The position numbers and the translations under genes were made by a program. From Odobenus rosmarus divergens (lineage: Eukaryota; Chordata; Mammalia; Carnivora; Odobenidae): a DNA stretch of 64,000 bases. The DNA is taken from positions 2,609,427 through 2,673,426 of the forward strand of contig NW_004450464.1 of NCBI RefSeq assembly GCF_000321225.1. The letters run 5' to 3'. Of the stretch, positions 58,566-64,000 are shown one piece after another (within the stretch, counting starts at the first letter, position 1; each line of letters opens with the position of its first letter). A model generated the notes under the pieces. It ran no database searches. It saw nothing but the letters and a program-made list of their open reading frames with translations, and had not been told where the DNA came from.

Positions 58566-59834
58566 AGAAAAATTATATCATAAAGATAAACTCAAAATGG
58601 ATGAAACCTCAATGTGAGACAGGAATCTATCAAAATCCTAGAGGAGAACATAGGCAGTAACCTCTTTGACATCAGCCACAGCAGCTTCTTTCAAGATACA
58701 TCTCCAAAAGCTAGTGAAACAAAAGCAAAAATTAACTTTTGGGACTTCATCAAGACAAAAAGCTTCTTCACAGAAGAGGAAACAGTCAACAAAACAAAAA
58801 GGCAACCCACAGAATGGGAGAAGATATTTGCAAATGACACTACAGATAAAAGGCTGGTATCCAAGATCTATAAAGAACTTCTCAAACTCAACACCCAAAA
58901 AACAAATAATCAAGTCAAAAAATGGACAGAAGACATGAACAGACACTTCTCCAAAGAAGACATACAAATGGCTAACAGACACATGCAAAAATATTCATCA
59001 TCATTAGCCATCTGGGAAATTCAAATCAAACCACACTGAGATACCACCTTACACCAGTTAGAATGGCAAAAATTGACAAGGCAAGAAACAACAAATGTTG
59101 GAGAAGTTGTGGAGAAAGGGGAACCCTCTTACACTGTTGGTGGGAATGCAAGTTGGTACAGGACTTTGGAAAACAGTGTGGAGGTGCCTCAGAAAATTAA
59201 AAATAGAGCTACCCTATGAGCCAGCAATTCCACTCCTGGGCATTTACCCCAAAGACACAGATGTAATGAAAAGAAGGTCCATATGCACCCCAGTGTTCAT
59301 AGCAGCCATGTCTGCAATAGCCAAACTATGGAAAGAGCCAAGATGCCCTTCAACAGATGAATGGATAAAGAAGATATGGTCCATATATACAATGGAATAT
59401 TACTCAGCCATCAGAAAGGATGAATACCCAACTTTTACATCAACATGGATGGGACTGAAGGAGATTATGCTAAGTGAAAGAAATCAAGCAGAAAAAGTCA
59501 ATTATCATATGGTTTCACTTATTTGTGGAACATAAGGAATAGCATGGAGGACATTAGGAAAAGGAAGGGGAAAATGAAGGGGGGTAATAGGAGGGAGAGA
59601 TGAACCATGTGAGACTATGGACTCTGAGAAACAAACTGAGGGTTTTAGAGGGGAGGGGGGGGGGGGATGGGTTAGCCCCGTGATGGGTATTAAAGAGGGC
59701 ACACACTGCATGGAGCACTGGGTGTTATACGAAAACAATGAATCATGGATCACCACATCAAAAACTAATGGTGTATTGTATGGTGACGAACATAACATAA
59801 TAAAATAAAATTTATAAAGAAAGAAAAATTATAT
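58566..59834 (+). mobile_element. 1.24 kb young L1 with perfect 13 bp TSD
   Basis: Body 58579-59821. AGAAAAATTATAT at 58566-58578 and 59822-59834 is exact. It holds the C-terminal third of ORF2 and the 3' UTR ('gaaacaaactgagggtttta', a run of 12 G at 59655-59666, 'gagcactgggtgttatac', 'cataacataataaaataaaa'). Long open frames and the exact duplication make it the youngest-looking L1 here. Its ORF2 part also lies in inverted orientation to the L1 at 55923-57913. Confidence 0.95.
58614..59535 (+). pseudogene. L1 ORF2 C-terminal remnant, two open pieces
   Basis: 141 codons at 58614-59039 and 146 codons at 59095-59535 are consecutive parts of ORF2p ('[20 protein letters not shown]', 'IELPYEPAIPLLGIYPKDT', ending 'MVSLICGT'). 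The first piece ends at 'AAACCACACTGAG', where L1s normally have one more A: a single-base deletion probably causes the frameshift. The endonuclease and reverse-transcriptase domains are absent, so it cannot retrotranspose. Confidence 0.9.
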
Positions 59835-59888
59835 TAACAAATTTTTTTGCAAAAAACTTTATTTTTTAAAAAATTTCTTTTATTTATT

Positions 59889-60074
59889 TTTTAAAGATTT
59901 TATTTATTTGAGAGAGAAAGAGAGAGAACACATGTACATGAGCAAGGGGGAGGGGCAGAGGCAGACAGAGAAGCAGACTGAGCTGGGAGCCTGATGCAGG
60001 ACTCTATCCCAGGACCCTGGGATCATGACCTGAGCCAAAGCAGACACTTAACCGACTGAACCACCTAGGTGCCC
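59889..60074 (-). mobile_element. CAN-SINE, minus strand
   Basis: T-rich tail, 'aaagattttatttatttgag', GA-rich middle, 'gggatcatgacctgagcc', head ending 'gaaccacctaggtgccc'. Older, since the head has several changes. The duplication is not resolved because the left flank is T-rich. Confidence 0.88.
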
Positions 60075-60490
60075 ACAAATTCATCTTTAATACTCAAGCA
60101 TTTTATTTTAGGATCAAAATTACATCTTCATAAGCAAACTCATTCTACTAGGCACTTCCTTGTATGCTTTTATTATTAAATTTATCTGCAATTTGACAAG
60201 CTGTTTGATTTTCCACGCTTAATACACTTTAATTACCATAGAATAAAAATATTTTAGAGTTATATGAACCTTAGAAGTGCTCTAAACGATGAAAAAATTA
60301 AGGACAGGTCCAGTGACTTTTAATCATTACATCCCTAACTGTGGGAAGTCAATAAAAATGTGCTGTGTTGACTCTATTCAGTCTACTTTCCCACATAGGA
60401 TAGGGCTCTCCCCCATGACACTCCTAACTGGTGGATGTATTCATTTTGATACTAATCCTTCCTGTGACAAGGGATTCGTTATATACTCCT
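60075..60490. other. Unique DNA, nothing recognised
   Basis: The frame at 60289-60492 (+) has no support. Confidence 0.4.
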
Positions 60491-60495
60491 AGATT

Positions 60496-61012
60496 TGTTT
60501 TCTAAGGTTGCTATAACAAGGTATCACAAACTGGGTGGATTAAAACAGCAGAAATATATTGTCTTACAGTTCTGGAAGCTACAAGTACAAAATCAAGGTG
60601 TCAACAGGGCCGGGCTCCCTCCGAAACCTCAAGGGGAGAATGCTTCCTGGCCTCTCCTCGCTTCCAGTGGTTGCCAGCACTCCTTGGCCATCCCTGATTT
60701 ACAGCTGCAGGACTTGAATCTCTACCTCTGTTGTCACCTGGTGTTCTCCCTGGGTGTCTCTGTTTGACATGGCATTCTTTTCCTGGTGTCTCTGTGTCTT
60801 TACATCATGTTCTCCTGGGTCAGTGCCCAACGTCCCTTCTTATAAAAACACCAGTGATACTGGAGTAAGGCCCCACCCTAATGACCTCATCTGAACTTGA
60901 TTACATCTGCAAAGATCTTATTTCCAAATAAAGTCCAAATAAAGTCATGGTTACATTTACTGGAGTTAAGGTTTTACATATTTGGTGGGGGGATATAATT
61001 GAAGCCATAGCA
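60496..61012 (+). repeat. LTR-like ancient repeat (possibly solo LTR of an ERVL-type element)
   Basis: Begins 'tgttttctaaggttgctata' and continues 'cacaaactgggtggattaaa', 'cttacagttctggaagctac', 'atcaaggtgtcaacagggcc', 'ctaatgacctcatctgaact', ending about 'gaagccatagca'. TG...CA ends would fit an LTR, but no 5 bp duplication is evident and no internal retroviral genes are present. The family (MLT2-like) is by recall. The 90-codon frame at 60495-60767 is fortuitous. Confidence 0.5.
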
Positions 61013-61190
61013 CCCCCACACAGGATAATGAGACACAGGCAACTGTCTGAGTTGATGGTGAAGATAATTAGAATTAAGATTGTCAGCATCACCTACCTTC
61101 TACTTAAAACTTTATATATCTATTTACATATATTGTATATTTATCAATACTTGGATTTTGAAATTATATATATTTGGAATATACAAAATA

Positions 61191-61530
61191 TACAGTTGAC
61201 CCTTGAACCATGCAGGGGTTAGGGGCACCAACCCCCACACAGCTGAAGATCTGCATATAACTTTTGATTCCTCAAGAACTTAACTACTAATAGCCTACTG
61301 CTGACCCAAGTCTTTCCAATAACATAGCCAGTTATCACATATTTTGTATGTCATATGTATTACATACTGTACTCTTATAAGAAGGTAAGCAACAGAATAG
61401 AAAATGTTATTAAGAAAATTATAAGGAAGAAAAAATACATTTACAGTATTGTATGTATATTTCTTGAAAGCAATCTGTCTATAAGTGGACCCAAACAGTT
61501 CAAACCCATGTTGTTCAAGGGCTAACTGTA
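61191..61530. mobile_element. Tigger-like MITE with 16 bp TIRs and TA duplication
   Basis: The element is 61193-61528. The left end CAGTTGACCCTTGAAC and the inverted right end CAGTTAGCCCTTGAAC differ at one position in 16, and TA flanks both sides. The inside ('caccaacccccacacagctg', 'aatagcctactgctgacc', 'ggacccaaacagttcaaacc') is that of a well-known old mammalian non-autonomous Tc1/mariner (Tigger-type) element. No transposase. Confidence 0.8.
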
Positions 61531-61533
61531 TGC

Positions 61534-62930
61534 ATATTTGGAATACATATTTTTGGAATATGTGTATATATTTGGAAATATATATATTTGCACAATACCT
61601 CTTACTTATTCAGAACTTATAAATCTTGTAGCAAGAACCGAATAAATTTATCCATTTTCATAGAGTCATACTAGTAGAACTGGAGTTACTAAAGCTTCAT
61701 AATATGTATCAATAATAGCATTATACTTTGAACATTAGGAAATTCTGAATATTTTTAAAGTATTCTTGGTAACTACTACTTCCCCATTTGTGAACTGGTA
61801 AGAAAAAGGTCAAGTAAAATGGGCTTGAAGGGCCTTGGAGATTGTCTTCACGTAAAATTGCAATGCACCTTTTCATATCACATCTCTGTTCACAAGAGAT
61901 TTCTGAAAGAATTTAGTCAAATATGAAACTTTTTGCTCTATTTGTAGGTAATGTATTTTTATTTCAAAATCAAATCTAATATGCTACTCTCTATTTTCAG
62001 ATCTTAAAAACAGGTCAAAAGGCTCTTAGATGTTCATTTTGATACACATACATGTGTCTGCAATTGGATTAGATAAATTGGAACTTCATGAAAATGAGGT
62101 AGAGTTAAACAATTTCATGGTCTGGTTTCTTATTAAGAAATAATATAATTTTATCATGGGTCTATGATGTCCTGGTGCCAGACAAATGCTGAAGCCAACT
62201 GAAGGCTTTTATCAAAAATTAAACTTTGACTTAGAGCCAAGATTCTAGTTTTCAGCTAAGATGCTTTACATCTATGTCAGCTTTGTACTTCATGGACTAA
62301 TTGCCATAATACATGATTATTGATGCAGAATCCTCTGTGGTTCCTTTTGGTCTAGTAGACTTGTATATTGAAAATTGCAGTTTTAACATATTTAAGAGTA
62401 CAAGTGACTAACTTGACAGAAATTTTCACACACAAACCCTGACAGCCTGAAGTAAGGATACCCTTCCTTTATCCCCGTTCCTCCACCCACGCTTCTGCCT
62501 GCTTACCACCAATATTCCTCGGACTGTCAGTTGCTGGCATCTGGTAAATCCAATTCTTACTGGCCCAGAGAATGTACTAATTATATCCTACAGCTAATTA
62601 GAAAGCAGCCTCTTTGTTGGAGAACAGTCTATTTAGCTCATCAATGAATAAGACTTGGTTTGAATCTTGATTTAAAAATCAAAGGAAAATGGAGAAGGGA
62701 TGAGAAGGAAAATATATCCCTCATGAAGCAGGAAGCCCTGCTAATTAAATTGAGGAAATAAATATAGATTTTGTATAAGACTGGAAGGAGAGGATTTGGA
62801 CTAAAATACTGAAACTAGAGGAATTAAAGGATGTATTTGCATTTCATGAACCTTATTTACAAAACCTAGAAACATGTTATCTTAAAATCTTAGCATAGCT
62901 GTAGTTGATATATCAATGACCTAATTTGAA
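61534..62930. other. Unique AT-rich DNA
   Basis: 61534-61590 repeats the word ATATTTGGAATA and relatives. The rest has no coding or named repeat signal. Confidence 0.45.
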
Positions 62931-62932
62931 AA

Positions 62933-63146
62933 CTGGTCAGATTCTTTTTTTTTTTTTTAAGATTTTATTTATTTATTTGACAGAGAGAGCACAAGGAGGG
63001 GGAGCAGCAGAGGGAGAGGGAGAAACAAGTACCCACTGAACAGGGAGCCCGAGGCGGGGTTCTATCCCAGGGCCCCAGGATCACACCTCAGCCAAAGGCA
63101 GATGCTAATGGACCAAGCCACCCAGCTGCCCCTGGTCAGATTCTTT
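62933..63146 (-). mobile_element. CAN-SINE, minus strand, with 15 bp TSD
   Basis: Body 62948-63131. CTGGTCAGATTCTTT at 62933-62947 and 63132-63146 is a perfect duplication. The head is slightly decayed ('aagccacccagctgcccc'). Confidence 0.95.
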
Positions 63147-63540
63147 AAAAAGAGACAAGGAGGGTAATGTTTTATTGATGAAAGTTTCACGAATAGCACG
63201 CATGATTCAACACTTATACTTAGGTTAAATACTTCTGAAGAGTTAAATTTCTATAATGTGTATTTATGTTAATAGCTCACATGGGATTTATTAAATAAAA
63301 AATACAGTTCCTCACATTAACAGGGCTTTACCATAAATTTGGGGATGGCATAATCCTTGCAGGTGTCAACCATTGAAATATGTAAATGGTAACCTGACCC
63401 ATTCACTCTTTACCCCTTAATCTTCATAATCAAATCTGATCATCACAAGCATCAGAGAAAGACATTTTCATGCTAATTTTCAAAATTGTTACCAATTTAC
63501 CATGTCTAATTAAAATGGGAAGTTCTATAACACTTCAGGT

Positions 63541-63700
63541 CAGTGGTTCTCCACCCTGGCTGCACTTCAGAATTATCTAGGGAAGCTTTTTAAAAATATC
63601 CAGTATTGTACCCACCCCCTTGATACCCCCACACATTAATATATTTAGAGTCTCTGGGTATGGGGCTCAGGAACCATATATTTTTTTGAAGTCTGCGAGG
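63541..63700 (+). mobile_element. MER5-like DNA transposon, cut by the gap
   Basis: 'cagtggttctccaccctggc', 'tgcacttcagaattatctag', 'ggaagctttttaaaaatat' is the start of a MER5-type element. It runs towards an (AT)n tract and the assembly gap. Confidence 0.65.
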
Positions 63701-63703
63701 GGA

Positions 63704-63722
63704 TCCTATATATATATATATA
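63704..63722. repeat. (TA)n run at the edge of the gap
   Basis: Alternating TA directly before the N run. Confidence 0.85.
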
Positions 63723-63772
63723 NNNNNNNNNNNNNNNNNNNNNNNNNNNNNNNNNNNNNNNNNNNNNNNNNN
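63723..63772. other. Assembly gap of 50 N
   Basis: Exactly 50 unknown bases. The round number suggests a placeholder length, not a measured one. Two frames crossing it (63590-63784, 63620-63859) are meaningless. Confidence 0.99.
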
Positions 63773-64000
63773 GGTTGGTCCCAAAAGATTGGGAAGTCAT
63801 TAAGAAAGTTTCTTGAGTTGCTTAAGAACCAGATAAAAACAGAAAAGGAGAGGAATTAGTTTCTTAGGCTTGAACAGAGATACTGTTTTCATCCTACAGA
63901 GTGGACAGTAAGGGAAACATGGATCCTTCTGAGAAGCTGATTAAAAGCTATGGACCTCTTCCAAGAAAAGCAAACACATCCACAAAGATGAAACTGGCAT
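63773..64000. other. Unique DNA, nothing recognised
   Basis: No coding or named repeat signal. Confidence 0.4.

Noticed and set aside
58638..58988. 116-codon minus-strand frame
   Set aside because: It is the antisense shadow of the L1 ORF2 remnant on the plus strand. The same holds for 17272-17622 and 17956-18237.
60496..61012. Possible endogenous retrovirus with genes
   Set aside because: Only an LTR-like segment is visible. No gag, pol or env sequence lies beside it, so at most a solo LTR remains.
1..64000. Search for tRNA, rRNA, CRISPR, bacterial operons or phage genes
   Set aside because: None found. The tRNA-like words all belong to SINE heads, and the tandem repeats are eukaryotic microsatellites without spacers.

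Overview
The window is AT-rich mammalian nuclear DNA made mostly of interspersed repeats. I see no complete protein-coding gene and no rRNA, tRNA, CRISPR or prokaryotic feature. Sixteen copies of a tRNA-derived carnivoran SINE (CAN-SINE/SINEC type: a head like GGCGCCTGGGTGGCTCAG, the phrase CTCAGGTCATGATCCCAGG, a CT-rich stretch, then AAATAAATAAA) place the sequence in Carnivora. The subfamily wording fits arctoid carnivorans (bears, pinnipeds, mustelids) better than dog or cat. Species cannot be fixed from the sequence alone.

Layout. 1-15 kb: remains of very old L1 elements (about 0.8-2.1, 8.2-9.8, 11.6-11.9 and 12.6-15.1 kb), interrupted by younger SINEs and by 5'-truncated L1 3' ends (5.6, 7.9 and 10.5 kb). 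16.6-18.7 kb: a 2.1 kb younger L1 with clear target-site duplications, a defective reverse-transcriptase motif and an internal 76 bp duplication. 18.8-20.2 kb: an old dispersed repeat and a Tigger-like element with terminal inverted repeats, followed by a CpG-richer unique stretch. 21-32 kb: mainly unique AT-rich DNA with old MIR, MER5-like and hAT-like fragments, a GATA microsatellite and two SINEs. 33 kb: on the minus strand, a 151 bp segment with a strong splice acceptor, GC-biased third codon positions, a hydrophobic segment and a stop codon. It is the best candidate for a real (terminal) coding exon. 34-55 kb: old repeats, L2/MIR-like pieces, three SINEs, purine-rich tracts and two minimal retro-insertions. 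55.9-60.1 kb: two L1s in opposite orientation with SINEs beside them. 60.5-61.5 kb: an LTR-like repeat and a second Tigger-like element. The window ends with a SINE, a MER5-like piece and a 50 bp assembly gap.

Nothing here works as an operon or a defined system. The active history is retrotransposition: L1 machinery inserted L1s, SINEs and even a tail-only fragment, and many insertions keep readable target-site duplications that give their boundaries and order. The open frames of 60-146 codons are L1 remnants, SINE read-through, microsatellite translation or chance, apart from the possible exon at 33 kb. Repeat family names come from recognition by reading, not from a database search, and are less certain for the oldest elements.
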